A stretch of 64,000 bases of DNA from Epiperipatus broadwayi (GCA_028023455.1 JAQFVV010000030.1:3058501-3122500); one strand, 5' to 3'; numbered from the stretch's first letter, positions 37,947 to 50,225 are shown. Numbers and translations: made by a program. The notes: a model not told the origin generated them from the sequence alone.

Positions 37947-38127
37947 AAGAAGAAGAAGAAAAAGAAGAAGAAGAGGAAGAAGAAGATGACAAAGAAGAAA
38001 AAGAATAATAATAATAACAACAATAACAACAACTTTATCTTTCCTATTGCATTGCCAAATCCACATAATACTAATATCATAGATGATGATAATAATAATA
38101 GTAATAATAATAATAACAACAACAACA

Positions 38128-38188
<61 letters not shown>

Positions 38189-38211
38189 TTAATAATAATA
38201 ATAATAATAAC
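37947..38211. repeat. AAG/AAT microsatellite, left of the nested LINE
   Basis: AAGAAG-rich stretch at 37947-38010, AAC/AAT mix to 38120, then a pure AAT array up to the start of the LINE at about 38212. Confidence 0.9.
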
Positions 38212-39697
38212 CTCCATCCCTACTATATATAATAGCAAATCTGCTACTCAGCCGTGAAATTCACATCACATTGAATGGAAAAAAATCACCAGCCTTCAGA
38301 CCGAGTCAATCCATCCCACAAGGATCCCCCCTAAGTGCCTTGCTCTTTACAATATATATAAATCCTCTATTAATAGAGATACAGAAAAAAATAAAAGGCA
38401 TTCAAATTCCAAACACTGCTTTAAATATATCATGCATAGCCTATATGGACGATGTAACCGTTTTCCTCCCCTCTAAAAAGAACCTCCCCATATTACAAGA
38501 GATAATCAAGAATTATACCTCAAATTTTAATTTAAAAATTAACACAAATAAAACTGCAGCATGGTCAATATACACAGGCAAGCACTGTACAGAGATGTTT
38601 AATGGTAAACCATCTGCTTTCCTTGGTTTCCCATTCTACCTTGGAACCAATGGAATGAGGCAAAAAATTCAAAATAAATTAAAAATAGATGCTGAAAAAA
38701 TCACAGCCTCACTTGAAAAGTCATACCTGTCAATATATGCAAAGGTAGCACTATTTAATCAACTTATAACTACAAAAATTACATACTATACACCTATAAT
38801 CAAATTTGCAAAAACATTCATATCTAAAATCTCGTCAATCTGTAACAAACTAATATGGAAGAGAAAGACAGTGGCAATCTCTTTAAAAAATCTGAGTAGA
38901 CCACCACATAGCAATGGACTTGGACTCTATACAATCAATGTTTTTTACACACAGAAATCAGTAAATCTAATAACAGCAACCATAAAAAGATTTCCAGACC
39001 TGGAGTGTGTAATCAGTATAATACCCACAGACAGACCACCCCCTTCATATGGATATCTATCCACACTGATTGAAGAACTCAAGCCAATATACAACAAAAT
39101 ATCACTCAATAATGACAACAAGTATACATACTGGGACATCTACAATATACTACATCCAAACCAGACACCCAATCTACATCCATCAGTTCTTGGAATAGAC
39201 AACAGGCAACTACTGCAACAATTCAGAAAATGGCCGTTAGAACCAAAATTATTCGATTTTCTACTTAAGCTTAATCTCAATGCTCTACCCACAACCCATT
39301 TCCTTAGATTTCGTAGATTCTATACCAATATAGACCCCATGTGCGGGCTATGTCATAGAGAAGAAGAGACACAAGATCATTTTCTTCATTCCTGCAGTGC
39401 CCTAGAAACAATACGTCGCACAATGTTTACCACATACAGAAAGGCTATCATTTCAATTGATGAAATAATAAATATATTTAAAAAAGGCAACAACCCTGCT
39501 ATTCGTGCAGCAACATACAGCCTTTATGCCTACTGATGCACCAGATGCACTTTTGCACTTGCCAATAACCCTCGACGCCACCCAGCAACATATTCAATAA
39601 AACTAGAACTGTTAAGAAAAAGAGACAGCATCCTAGCTCAACCAGATATATTTGCAGCCACATGGTCACACTTGAAACAGAGATCCAGTCTATGAAA
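38212..39697 (+). pseudogene. L1/Tx1-like LINE reverse transcriptase, 5' truncated, one in-frame stop
   Basis: The frame is open from the AAT repeat junction, upstream of any start codon: SLLYIIANLLLSREIHITLN leads into IPQGSPLSALLFTIYI, a reverse transcriptase motif with QGSPLS. AYMDDVTVFL holds the two catalytic aspartates, with Met where Ala is usual. FNLKINTNKT and FLGFPF follow, then a thumb region. Near the end CGLCHREEETQDHFLHSC forms a C2HC zinc-binding motif typical of L1/Tx1-like LINEs. A TGA at 39534-39536 interrupts an otherwise open frame that continues with CTRCTFALANNPRRHP to a second TGA at about 39697. It is the least decayed coding sequence in the window. The amino-terminal endonuclease and first half of the reverse transcriptase are missing. 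Confidence 0.88.
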
Positions 39698-40211
<514 letters not shown>

Positions 40212-40213
<2 letters not shown>

Positions 40214-41600
40214 CAAAGCATCCCCATAATTACTACATCTTTTGAATTGCCTAATATTTTAAATGGAGAGGTGAAACATAAAATTAAATCTATGAAGAAG
40301 GGAAACACTCCAGAAAATAATAAAATTATTATAGATATTTTAAAATAAGCAGGTGAAGAAATAAAAAACTGTTGTCAAAGCTGTATGGCAAATATCTAAT
40401 CAACAAAGATGTACCAGATAATGATGATGAAGAAGATATTAGAATTTACTGGCCTATCAGTTTGTACAAATTTTTCTTTCAAAGTTGGACTTAAAAGTGA
40501 TTTTATCACAGTGAAAATCACAATGGATCACATCAAAGTATTGAAAGAAATTTAAAAAAGATTGAATAATATGAGTTGGATTTGTAAATTATGAAAAGGT
40601 ATTTGAGTCTATGAGTATTTTTATAATAATTAACACATTGCAATATACTGATATCAACCTAGAGCATTGTCAAATTCTAAAGAGTATTTATCAAAATGCA
40701 ATAGCAGTGATTAAATTACATGGGGATACTAAGATGATTAACATTGATAAGGATATGTGACATTGCGACTTCATAATCTCTAAGATTTTTTGTGGCAATC
40801 TTTGCAAGAAATATTTGATGGATTAAAATGGGAAGCTAAAGGAATAAAAATACATGGAAATTATTTTTTCAGATGGTGTGGTTGTTTGTGTAAATAATGT
40901 TTCAGATGTTCAGGAAATATTGCAAGACTTAGCAGATAAAAAATAAAAGTAGGATGAAAGGTAAATGCTGAAAAAGACTTATGTTCAATTGATTTTGTTC
41001 AGAATAAAGTAAAGATTGAGATTTACGGATTTAAAAATGATAATAATTCCAAATATATATTGGTCAGGTTAATAAAACAGATAAAGTTATAATGGATAAA
41101 ATTAATCATACAATCATCTTTGGTGAAGAGCTTTTAGTAGTAGAATTTAAAAAAAGCTTCTGAGTTTGAAAAGAAAGATTTTTAATAGATGTACTTGATC
41201 ATTTTTTACTATGGATCTGGAACATGGAATCCTAATAGAAGAGCAATATAGAGATTTCAGACTAATCATTTCAGACTACTCAGAAAACTCTAGAAAGATC
41301 ATAAACATTAGTAATAACACAAATTAAAAACTACATATGTGTGAGAGAATAAACATATACAGTGACTTCTTTAAAAGAAAAGAGACTGGAATGGAACTGA
41401 GCTGGAATTACTGCTAGAAGGGTTAATAATTTAGGGTAGTTAAAGTTTTAAATTGCTAGATATAGTAAAAAAAAATTAGAAAGAGACCATATTTGAAGTG
41501 AATGAATGAAATAAAACTTTCGTGTATGATGTGGATGAGAAGCTATATATCAGAAAAAGTGGAATAAACTTAGAAAAACTTTCATGTTGCAATAAATGGA
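40212..41600 (+). pseudogene. RTE-type LINE, reverse transcriptase end (3' piece)
   Basis: Resumes the reading interrupted at 37946. ITTSFELPNILNGEVKHKIK and KKGNTPENNKI match the start of an RTE reverse transcriptase (K..KAPG.D.I.). IRIYWPISL corresponds to YRPISLL. Later segments include KSIYQNAIAVIKLHGDTK-like sequence, a WDGIKI-like region near 40.83 kb, FSDGVVVCVNN-like sequence replacing FADD near 40.87 kb, and the C-terminal NRRAI block near 41.24 kb. It has more stops and indels than the 31-33 kb copy. Confidence 0.72.
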
Positions 41601-41639
41601 TAATGATTGAAAATAATGGTGAAAATAATAATCTAATGT

Positions 41640-42300
41640 CCTTTTTTTCATATCTCTTTGTTCATTCTTTTAAAGTCATATCTTTCTAGATTTTGAATAG
41701 TCTTGGTGATATATAATTGATATAACATCTCTGCATTAGCCTTTTTATCAAAATCAATTCTTCAACAACTTCTGAATTATTTTTTTACACCTAATTTATT
41801 TATATATTTCTCTAAATAGATTAATCAATGAATCATTAGTTTTATCTATTTTCAGTATTTTCAAAACATTTCCCAGAGGTATTATAATAAATTTCTTCAC
41901 ATCAATAAAAAAAATTGTATGCATTTCTTTGTCTAACTTCAGATTTCTCCATTAATTGTGTAATTTTAAATATATGAATAATACTTGATTTTCCCATTAA
42001 GAAATTGCAACCTGTTTTTCAAATGGTTTTTTGAAATTCTTTCTAGTATCTTCATTGCTGTGTTAGTAACACATTCATCTATGAATTAGATATTAAATTC
42101 TTTATTGTTTCTTAAAACTTGATATATGTACCCAAGATAACATTTTTAAATATAAATGGTGTTTATCAATTTAGCAGTCAATTTAACAATTTTTTCTTTA
42201 CTACATTCATCAACTCCAAATTAATTCCATCTGATTTGAGCACTCTTCCATTTTTCTACATTGTATTTCTTTGACTACCATATCTTCACCATTCTCTTTC
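41640..42300 (-). pseudogene. Possible reverse transcriptase fossil
   Basis: Minus-strand translation near 41.9 kb gives LDKEMHTIFFIDVKKFIIIP, then LINLFREIYK near 41.8 kb. This resembles the IDLEKAFD...P region of a LINE or related reverse transcriptase. Too degenerate to place in a family; chance similarity is possible. Confidence 0.35.
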
Positions 42301-42988
42301 ACAATTTATAATGTCCCCTCATTCTTTATTTAAATGATTATTTTATTATATTAATCCTATTTTTTATTATTAAATTATGCTTATTTTCATTTTCTGATAT
42401 TTTTCTATTCATATACTTCTACTTAACTTGTTCTTTTTTTGTTATATAGTAACTCAAGTTTTGCCCACTTCCCAATTCCAACCTAGTTGAAATTTTGTAT
42501 ACATATGTATTTCTTTTGACAGTACATTTTTTTAGAGTTTGCAAATAATTTTAGCAAAAAAATTAAATTTTTAGTACTTTTTATATTACTATTGTCTATC
42601 CATATTATTATAAAAAGAAAAAAATTAATAGTGAATAAATTAAAAGCAAAAACTCATTAAAACATATAATATTATATATTCTGTGGAGTAAAGTCACAGT
42701 TTTTTAAACAAAATACGAATTAAAAATAAATCCTGGTATGGAGGATATAATTGTAACAGTGATCATCTCATAAAATTAACTTACATTATGTTGGGTTTTT
42801 AAAGTCAATTACAAAGAATACTTTGTCAAAAGTAAAAAAAATTACAAATCCCATAATATTTATAAAATTCTAAATTTTTGTTGACATTTTTTTTTCAATG
42901 TCTGTCATTATAACAATATCTAATATGGCATAATATGATTTAGAAAAAACCCAGCTAAGCTAGAATGAAAAATATATCATCTTTAACT
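42301..42988. other. AT-rich DNA, no gene recognised
   Basis: Nothing supportable seen. Confidence 0.45.
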
Positions 42989-43462
42989 TATTAATTATAA
43001 TAAACTAAAGATCAGCATTTCAAGCTAATGTCCATGCACTTTATGAATCTTAATAATAAATGAATACTTTCATTTCCAACACAAGATAAAGTATTTGCGA
43101 AAGAATAGAATGAATCCACCTATTCTTTCAACCCAAATGCTTATATATAGGCAAATCTTAAGCACCGGAAATGAAAGTGTGAAGATAAACCAATCACTTT
43201 AAATTACTTTTTACTATGTCTGAATGAATGACACCTACGAAAAGTAATTTAAAGTGATTGGTTTATCTTTACGCTTTCATTTCCAGTGTTTAAGATTTGC
43301 CCATACTTAAGCGTTTGGCTTGAAAGAATAGGTGATTCATTCTATTCTTTCACAAAGACTTTATCTTGTGTTGGAAATGAAAGTATTCATTTATTATTAA
43401 GATTCATAAATCGCATGTACATTAGCTTGAAATGCTGATCTTTAGTTTATTACAATTCATAA
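42989..43462. mobile_element. Large foldback element
   Basis: Left arm 42989-43228 and right arm about 43233-43462 are inverted repeats of more than 200 bp meeting at a very short centre. Matched blocks include AGATCAGCATTTCAAGCTAA, AATGAATACTTTCATTTCCA, ACACAAGATAAAGT and AAGTAATTTAAAGTGATTGG. It can form one long hairpin. No coding sequence. A diverged relative lies at 18934-19370. Confidence 0.82.
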
Positions 43463-44070
43463 ACATCGCGTTATATAAAATAAATATCTCATTTACTTAT
43501 GAATTATAGAAAGATTTTTGACTCTTTAAATAAAACTATTTTTTATTAATTTTATTTAAATGAATAAAAGAATATATATTTGTTTATTAAATAGATATAT
43601 TTAAAAAATTAGTTTGGCATTAAAAAAATTGCTTTAAATTTGTTAATAAATTTTTATTTTGCTCTCTGGTTTTAAAAAAGTTATAAAACTAAAAAATAGA
43701 AAATAAAACAATAATATATATATATTATTTCTTAAATATATATATTTAAAGAAATGCCTTTATTCATATAAATGCACTTAAAAATAATGAATGAATTTTC
43801 TCCAGCTTTTACGTTATGCAAACAAAATTAAAGCATGTGGCATTTATGTTCAGAAATAGTTTAAGAAAATTTCAAACATGAGTGTCATACACTTTTATTT
43901 TGGTCTCATAATGTCAAGAATACTATAAAAGCTGAAAAAAAATTATTTATTACTTTTTTTTTTCACGTTTGATGAAAAAATATCGTACTGGGTTCTTATC
44001 ATTTAGTTCACTCTGGTAAATCTAAGACTGAGAATCTTCTCCCAGTTGCAATCCCTCCTCTCATAAGGCT

Positions 44071-44529
44071 AAGTTCTTCAAATTGGAACCAAAGTTTGTG
44101 GATTTTTTGGTTAAGGTCAACCTTGGAGCCTTGCCTACTGGTATGTTTCTTTGAAACCAGAAGGGACACAACATTGATACAATATGTACTCTTTGTAGAA
44201 GATTTGACAAGTCCATTGAACACATACTCTATCAATATGAATGGTGGACTCAGTTATGAAATATTGCCCTACAGAGGATTACAGGATACAACTCTACAAA
44301 TGTCTACCTTAATGATGCATTCAAAAATGGAAATTTTGGCTCCATCCGCCTGGCCACTTTCATAAATTTTATCATATGGAAGATTAGATGTAAGGTATTA
44401 TTTGATAGAGAGTCGGCCAGTTCTATTGAAGACCTTTTCCTAAAGTTACTATATAAAGCTAAAGAAAGTGATCTAAGAACCTGCCTGCCTAGCCTTCCCG
44501 AGCAAACATGGAGTCAATTAAATATTTAG
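44071..44529 (+). pseudogene. L1/Tx1-like LINE, C-terminal coding end
   Basis: One reading frame runs the whole length with only two stops, both TGA. It reads KFFKLEPKFVDFLVKVNLGA, then LPTGMF, a stop, GHNIDTICTLCRRFDKSIEH (a C..C...H zinc-binding start), a second stop, then IRLATFINFIIWKIRCKVLF and a C-terminus ending WSQLNI. The IRLATF..F..W..RCK block matches IRIAIFLTFAVWVSRCK in the fragment at 62.0-62.4 kb, so they belong to one family. The longest open frames here, on both strands, are in other phases and are not the real coding sequence. 5' truncated. Confidence 0.78.
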
Positions 44530-44780
44530 CAATGGCCATGTGCATAATTTATTGATGACACTCAAACTTTACATGCCATGGGATTTATATGGCAAATTGG
44601 ATCACCCCTGATAAGTAACATAACATAAAATTTTACTTTTAATCCTGTACTCATCATCTAATTTAAGAACAACTTAGTCTTTAATGTGTCACACATGATT
44701 GTAAACAAGAACTCTATATTACAATGTATATTTAACTTTTTGTGCAAATAAAGATTATTTTGAAAAAAAAAAAAAAAAAA
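44530..44780 (+). other. 3' UTR and poly(A) tail of the LINE
   Basis: Non-coding tail with AATAAA at 44747-44752 and an A run at 44764-44780, showing insertion by reverse transcription of a polyadenylated RNA. Confidence 0.75.
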
Positions 44781-45070
44781 ATTTTTTTTTAAATTTTTTA
44801 TTCAAATTTTAAAATGTAATTGGATGAAAGATTTATATGTAGTTTTACTTTAAAGATAACAGCATTATGAGAAGAAAATAAATACAGGAAAATAAATGAT
44901 TAAAAATTTACATCAAGGCAGCAGTGTTTTTTAAGTGGAAGAATATAAATGGAATAAGAAAACATTTTCACAAAATAAACATAATACTTTTCTATTAAAA
45001 ATAATATAAAATAACAATTTGTGTCAATTGTTAATACAGAATTTAATATAAATAAATAAAAACAAATATT

Positions 45071-45110
45071 TCCAAGCGCTTTCAACTCTTACGAGTCCTT
45101 ATCAAGGCAG
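45071..45110 (-). other. Hairpin-GAAA motif in the Penelope-like tail
   Basis: The minus strand reads CCTTGATAAG, a GACTC/GAGTT hairpin with GTAA loop, then GAAAGCGC. The plus arm near 46088-46115 has lost about ten bases of the hairpin. Similar in layout to the hammerhead motifs known from Penelope-like elements, but the CTGATGA core is not kept. Confidence 0.4.
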
Positions 45111-45153
45111 TGTAAAAAAATTCTATTTTCTCCTAGATGATGAATCTAACATT

Positions 45154-45480
45154 TCATTGTATTGGCCAGGAACAACTAATCGGAAAGCTAGTTAATTTCG
45201 AATTCATAGCACAAGATGAATTTTGTATAAGATATGATTCTTTAATCTTGCATTTTTTATCATGTGTTTTGTGCATTAATATTGTAAAATCCTTGACTAC
45301 ATATATGGCCTGTATTATTTTGGTGAACATAAAAAGCTGAATAAACTGTATCATCTTCTCTTGCTCTATTATAAGTATATTTATGTTGTTGAAGGCGATA
45401 TTTAATATTTGTTTTGGTTTATCCAACATATATTGCACTACAATTTATTTGTAGGCATCAAATAGAGTATACAAGTGGGT
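45154..45480 (-). pseudogene. Penelope-like GIY-YIG endonuclease end, left copy
   Basis: The minus-strand frame encodes the C-terminus ending NSKLTSFPISCSWPIQ, preceded by KIKESYLIQNSSCAMN. It is nearly the same protein as the right copy. The GIY-YIG start (near 45.43 kb) is disrupted, with YMLDKPK where YVGETK stands in the right copy. The reverse transcriptase domain is absent. Confidence 0.7.
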
Positions 45481-45639
45481 TATTATAAACAAATGCTATT
45501 ATCTACTATATTGAAGCATTATAAACAATGTCATAATAGTGACCATATAAATATGAATAATAAACCATGGATGTCATTAGCTTTTATTCCCAATATTAAT
45601 AAAATATAATAAAAGTTTTAAGTCAAGATTTTCGATTAG

Positions 45640-46037
45640 CATGGAGAACTCCACCTAACCTTAATAGGTTAATAAATAATTCTAAGGAAATAATAAATAA
45701 GGAGGATAAAAGCAGTGTTGTATACTCTATTAGATGCCCACAAATAAATTGTAGTGCAATATATGTTGGAGAAACCAAAACAAATATTAAATATCACCTT
45801 CAACAATATAAATATACTTATAATAGAGCAAGAGAAGTTGATACAGTTTATTCAGCTTTTTGTGTTCACCAAAATAATACAGGCCATATATGCAGTCCAA
45901 AGAATTTTACAATATTAATGAATGAAACACATGATAAAAAACGCAAGATTAAAGAATCATATATTATACAAAATTCATCTTGTGCTATGAATTCAAAATT
46001 AACTAGCTTTCCGATTAGTTGTTCCTGGCCAATACAA
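45640..46037 (+). pseudogene. Penelope-like GIY-YIG endonuclease end, right copy
   Basis: The plus-strand frame runs SQDFRLAWRTPPNLNRLINN, then SVVYSIRCPQINCSAIYVGE. The C-x-x-x-x-C spacing and IYVGET are hallmarks of the GIY-YIG domain of Penelope-like elements. It is followed by HQNNTGH, KKRKIKESYIIQ and the terminal NSKLTSFPISCSWPIQ before a TGA. The frame is open for about 130 codons but lacks the reverse transcriptase, so the element is 5' truncated. The minus-strand open frame over the same DNA is a shadow. Confidence 0.8.
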
Positions 46038-46215
46038 TGAAATGTTAGATTCATCACCTAGGAGAAAATAGAATTTTTTTACACTGCCTTGATAAGGAGT
46101 TGAAAGCGCTTGGAAATATTATTTGTTTTTATTTATATATATTAAACTCTGTATTAACAATTGACACGAATTGTTATTTTATATTATTTTTATATTATAT
46201 ACAGAAGTATTATTT

Positions 46216-46925
46216 ATTTACTTTTCTATTAGAATACTAATTGATAATTTTTTAAGTCAATAATAAATACTATTAGAAATAAGTAGTTTTATCTTGAGTT
46301 ATATTAATAGTTAATACACATTTAAATAGTTTTCAACTTTTAGTTCTACAAATTGAACTTTTGATTCATAAATATTGCCTTTGACTCTAAGTCTGTTTTG
46401 AGTTTAAATTTTGAAAAATGTTGAATAACTATACTTTGTAATTTGTCTCATCTAATTGAGTGTAATTAATGGATTTATTCTGTATTTATCGTGCTTGTAA
46501 TTTTCAATATCTAAATTGGTTTCAGAGTATGTAATTAAATGTATAAAACATTCTCTTTATTTGTAAAATACCTGATGTTGAATTAATTATGTAGATAACA
46601 CAGTTATAAATATTTTCATTCACTTTTTGCTTCTCAACATTCTCTTTAAAAAATTCTCTAAAATAACTTTTAAAAATTTAGCATGCCTCCATTCATTATT
46701 TAAAAAGCCTCTGGATTCCATCTAATTAACTTAACTCATTACTATTTTTATTGTTGATCTAGTCTCTCTCTCTTTTTTTTTTTTTTTGCTGTGACACTTA
46801 ATTATTTCTGCCCAATATTTTATACTATTTATAATGACACAGTTAGGACCAAGTTTTTTCAAATATAATAAATTTTTACAATTATCTACATTACAATATA
46901 CTCTTTCTTATTGCATTGCCAAATA
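46216..46925. other. AT-rich DNA, no gene recognised
   Basis: Contains a CT/T run at about 46763-46788. Nothing else seen. Confidence 0.45.
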
Positions 46926-46929
46926 TATA

Positions 46930-47054
46930 CCATATAATACTAAATTATCCATGCACTTTACTATTGTTGCACAATGCTTTATTTACCATTCTCTTTTACA
47001 GTTTACAGTTTTGATGCTAGTAGTAAAGTGCATGGATGATTTAGTATTATATAG
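46930..47054. repeat. Short inverted repeat next to an hAT MITE
   Basis: ATATAATACTAAATTATCCATGCACTTTACTA (split over about 46931-46963) is matched in inverted order by TAGTAAAGTGCATGGATGAT and TTAGTATTATAT at about 47022-47052. Confidence 0.65.
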
Positions 47055-47515
47055 CAGGGGTGTCCAACATGTCGATCGTGTTCCACCAGTCGATGGCAAA
47101 GCCATTTTTGGTCGATCGCGAGGACAATCTGGAAAGAGCTGTCGGGTAATGAGTGAAACAAATTAAGTCAAGATTTTCAAGTTGTTTTTTTTTGTTCTAA
47201 ATTTTTTTTCAATTCTAGATAGATGAAATCCACTAAGCTGTATCATTATTGAAAATAATATTTTTAATCTTGACTTAATGTAGATAATTTGAGTTAATAA
47301 ATATTGTTACTAATTACTCATGTTGCTTTAATTCCCTCTACATGAGTTTTTTTGGCCTGTTAAATAATTGTTATTTTTTACATAGGTAGATATATAAAAA
47401 TAGTATGTATTTCACACCTCCCTCCACTTAGATTACGCCTATGACAACAAGTCGATCGCAACACGTTTTTAAAATAAAAAGTAGATCTTATGAACACAAA
47501 AGTTGGCCACTCCTA
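47055..47515. mobile_element. hAT-type MITE with exact 8-bp target duplication
   Basis: The ends are CAGGGGTGTCCAAC and, on the other strand, TAGGAGTGGCCAAC. TTATATAG flanks both sides exactly (47047-47054 and 47516-47523). GTCGATCG blocks occur near both ends. The length is 461 bp. The open frame across its left end is incidental. An 8-bp duplication and these ends are diagnostic of hAT elements. Confidence 0.88.
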
Positions 47516-47523
47516 TTATATAG

Positions 47524-48365
47524 TATCTACACCACATTGCCAGAAATATTTTGCTAGTTTTTCATTTTGTTATCATTGAGTTGGGAATACCACAGAATGT
47601 TATACAATGTATAATAAGCCTTCTGGTTATTTTAATGTAATAGTTAATTTTCAACATGACTTATACATGAACAAATTGAAAAAAAAAAAAAAAAATTTTA
47701 GTTGAATTAATTTTTGTGATTGATTATTTGTTTATAAATATAGATTTGAATATTTTCTAATATAATATACATATTATCTCAACCAAGTTTTTTTACTAAA
47801 CCTTTGAAGAATATCATACTGCATTACAATCATTATAAAAAGTGTCTCAAACTCTCTTTATATAATCTTTCTAATGATTCAATAAACCACAGATATAGAA
47901 TTATAAATTATCATTTTTTGGTATACAATCAGGTAAACTACTTAAAAGCATAGCTTTTTGAAAATTAGATATCTTATTTCTAAAAATATTTTAGATATTT
48001 TTTAAATAATATTTTCTTAAATAAAAGCCTTTGATATTATTTTTTTTATTCACCAGATTACTACTATTCTGATGACTTTTAAAATATTATCTCCCAGAGA
48101 ACTTGAAATATTTTCTTACAAATAAGAATTTTTTAAAAATATTTTTTAATATTGATGTCTTCAACCCTATTATATTTTTTCATGTGTTTATGAATGAATG
48201 TTTAAAAAAGAAAAAAATAATAGGATGATATCAGAAAATCACATGACATGTAAATTGAATCCTTGTCATTCCACTGTTGCATTAAATCATGCAGAACAGT
48301 AAATATAAATTTTATATTATTTGCATATGATAGATATTTTAAAAAGTCACTTTTCAATTTAGCAT
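47524..48365. other. AT-rich DNA, no gene recognised
   Basis: Nothing supportable seen. Confidence 0.45.
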
Positions 48366-48380
48366 CAGGGTTTCTAACTT
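48366..48380. repeat. Candidate left hAT terminus
   Basis: CAGGGTTTCTAACTTGTGAT resembles an hAT end and could pair with the end at 49406, which would make an element of about 1.04 kb containing the foldback. The flanking 8-mers do not match well. Confidence 0.3.
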
Positions 48381-48479
48381 GTGATCCAGGATGGGTATGA
48401 ATGTATCCTTTGTAAAATTGTAAACTTATTTAAAACATTATGGAGTTATAATTATTTATTAAGTGCACAGGAAGTATAT

Positions 48480-49020
48480 GTAAATATTTTTAAGACAGGC
48501 TTTAACCTGAATCAAATGCACCTTGACATTTATAACAGTCAAGCAATATCTTTATTTTGCTGATAGAGGAACCTCTCAAACCACAACACAAGATAGCAAC
48601 TTTTGTAAAGATAAGAGCGGCTGTCTTATCTTTAACCTAACTTTCCACTTATATAGGCCAATCTGAAGCATCTTGATTTAAGAGTGTGAAGCTGTTGTTC
48701 TCTCCACAGTTTACATCCACTATTTCCTATACAAATTAACGTTTGCAAACTCTTGTGATTTACAACTAGTTAATATTACAATCTTTATACTGGAAATATA
48801 TAAACTATTATAGAGTTATAATTATTATTAAGCATACAAGAAGTATATAAGTGGAAAGTTAGGTTAAAGATAAGATGGCCACTCTTATCTTTACAAGAGT
48901 TGCTATCTTGTGTCATGGTTTGAGAAGTCCCTCTATCGGCAAAATAAATATATTGTTTGACTATTATAAATTTCAATGTGCAGTTGATTCAGGTTAAAGT
49001 CCATCTTAAAAGTATTTAAA
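48480..49020. mobile_element. Large foldback element
   Basis: The arm at 48480-48655 is the reverse complement of about 48850-49020: AACCTGAATCAA, ATAGAGGAACCTCTCAAACC, CACAAGATAGCAACT, AAAGATAAGAG and AACCTAACTTTCCACTTATA all recur inverted. The spacer is about 195 bases. A 40-base direct repeat (GAGTTATAATTATT...AAGAAGTATAT) lies at about 48440 and 48812. No coding sequence. Confidence 0.78.
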
Positions 49021-49329
49021 ACATTATGACACTTTTCTGTGATTATTTATTGCAATATGATTAAAACAAAAGCACTCAAATACAATGTCAAATATCCAAC
49101 TAGTTTTGTTTATCTCTTTTATTTTTATAATAAAAAATATATTAAAAAGCATAAATGATAATATTAATGATAATAAACTTGGAATATTCTGGATAATTTT
49201 GAAAGATCTTGCTTTATTACTTTGGATTATTTAAGGACTTTTTTATTTATCTCTGGTGGTGAGGTGAATATTGTGAATATCATAAAAATTATGCAAAGTC
49301 CTTTCTTTTATCAGTCTTCATTAATGTTT

Positions 49330-49406
49330 GTACATTTAATGTGTAGCCCAAGACAGCTCTTTTTCCCCCAATGTGGCCCAAGTATAACAAAATGTTGAAC
49401 ACCCCT
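49330..49406. repeat. hAT-type right terminus
   Basis: Reading inward on the minus strand: CAGGGGTGTTCAACATTTTG, then CTTGGGCCACATTGGGG. This is a typical hAT terminal pattern. Confidence 0.55.
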
Positions 49407-49414
49407 GGTTTAGA

Positions 49415-50216
49415 AGTATAATTTTGAATTGTATTGGATTATTATCTTATTTAACAAATGTTAACTTTTTTTTTTATGTTTTTATTTATTTTTTTAATTT
49501 CTATCAACTATAGTATGCAGATCTTTATTCTTTATAAATCTTTTACCTTTTTACTATATTCTTTTATTCAATTATTTCCAACTGCTTTATTATTGCTGGC
49601 ACCAGAAATGACCATAACTTGTAACTTTTTATTTTTAAATTATTGCCAGTATAAATCTCTACACTAAGAATACAGGGCAAATGTATGTTTTAGTATATTT
49701 TCTATATAATAAACATGCAAGTATTTTGTTGTTTATTAGTGCTAAAGTATTTAAATACTAGAGTTATTTCAATCAAGTGATGCTGACGAATAATAATTTT
49801 CTTTTGCCTAGCATTCTTTTAATACAATTAATTGTAATGTCTTGAGACTAAAGTCCTTTTATAAATACGATTAAAAAGGTTTTATGTTTAAAACCTGCAT
49901 TATAAATTAATGGATTTTTTTTTTTTTTGAAAACTCAATCAACTCGCAATTAATGTCGACTTTTTAATATTCTCATGGTGAAAAGACTTTTGTTTTTTTT
50001 AGCAGTGACTACTTAAGGATATTGTTTTCTTATTGTTTATATATATTCATTTAAAAAGTTTCTGTGGTACATTTATATATTGAAAATAGTCTAATATCTA
50101 AATACAACTAAAATACCATCATTACAAACCTTCAGGAAAATACTTTTGTGATGTACTTTTTAATATCGCTAAAATTTATAATACAGTCCATTGTTATCTA
50201 TTAAATTTTAAAGCAT
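49415..50216. other. AT-rich DNA with one short dispersed repeat
   Basis: About 50083-50142 (GAAAATAGTCTAATATCTAA, ACCTTCAGGAAAA) recurs at about 53310-53370. No gene recognised. Confidence 0.5.
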
Positions 50217-50225
50217 ATTGTTGTT

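Larger units (their letters stand above)
44960..46215. mobile_element. Inverted pair of Penelope-like element 3' ends
   Basis: The arm at about 44960-45480 is the reverse complement of about 45710-46215, with a spacer of about 230 bases. Each arm carries a GIY-YIG coding end pointing outward, then a non-coding tail with TTGAAAGCGCTTGG and a shared AT-rich terminus (ATTAACAATTGACAC). Inverted and partial copies are common in Penelope-like elements. Confidence 0.78.

Noticed and set aside
44096-44365. 89-codon plus-strand frame at the LINE end
   Set aside because: The LINE protein is in another phase, with a clear zinc-binding motif and matches to the 62-kb copy; this frame is a shadow.
45154-46057. 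Palindromic arms as a CRISPR-like or regulatory array
   Set aside because: Only two long inverted copies of a Penelope-like end; no short regularly spaced direct repeats exist anywhere in the window.
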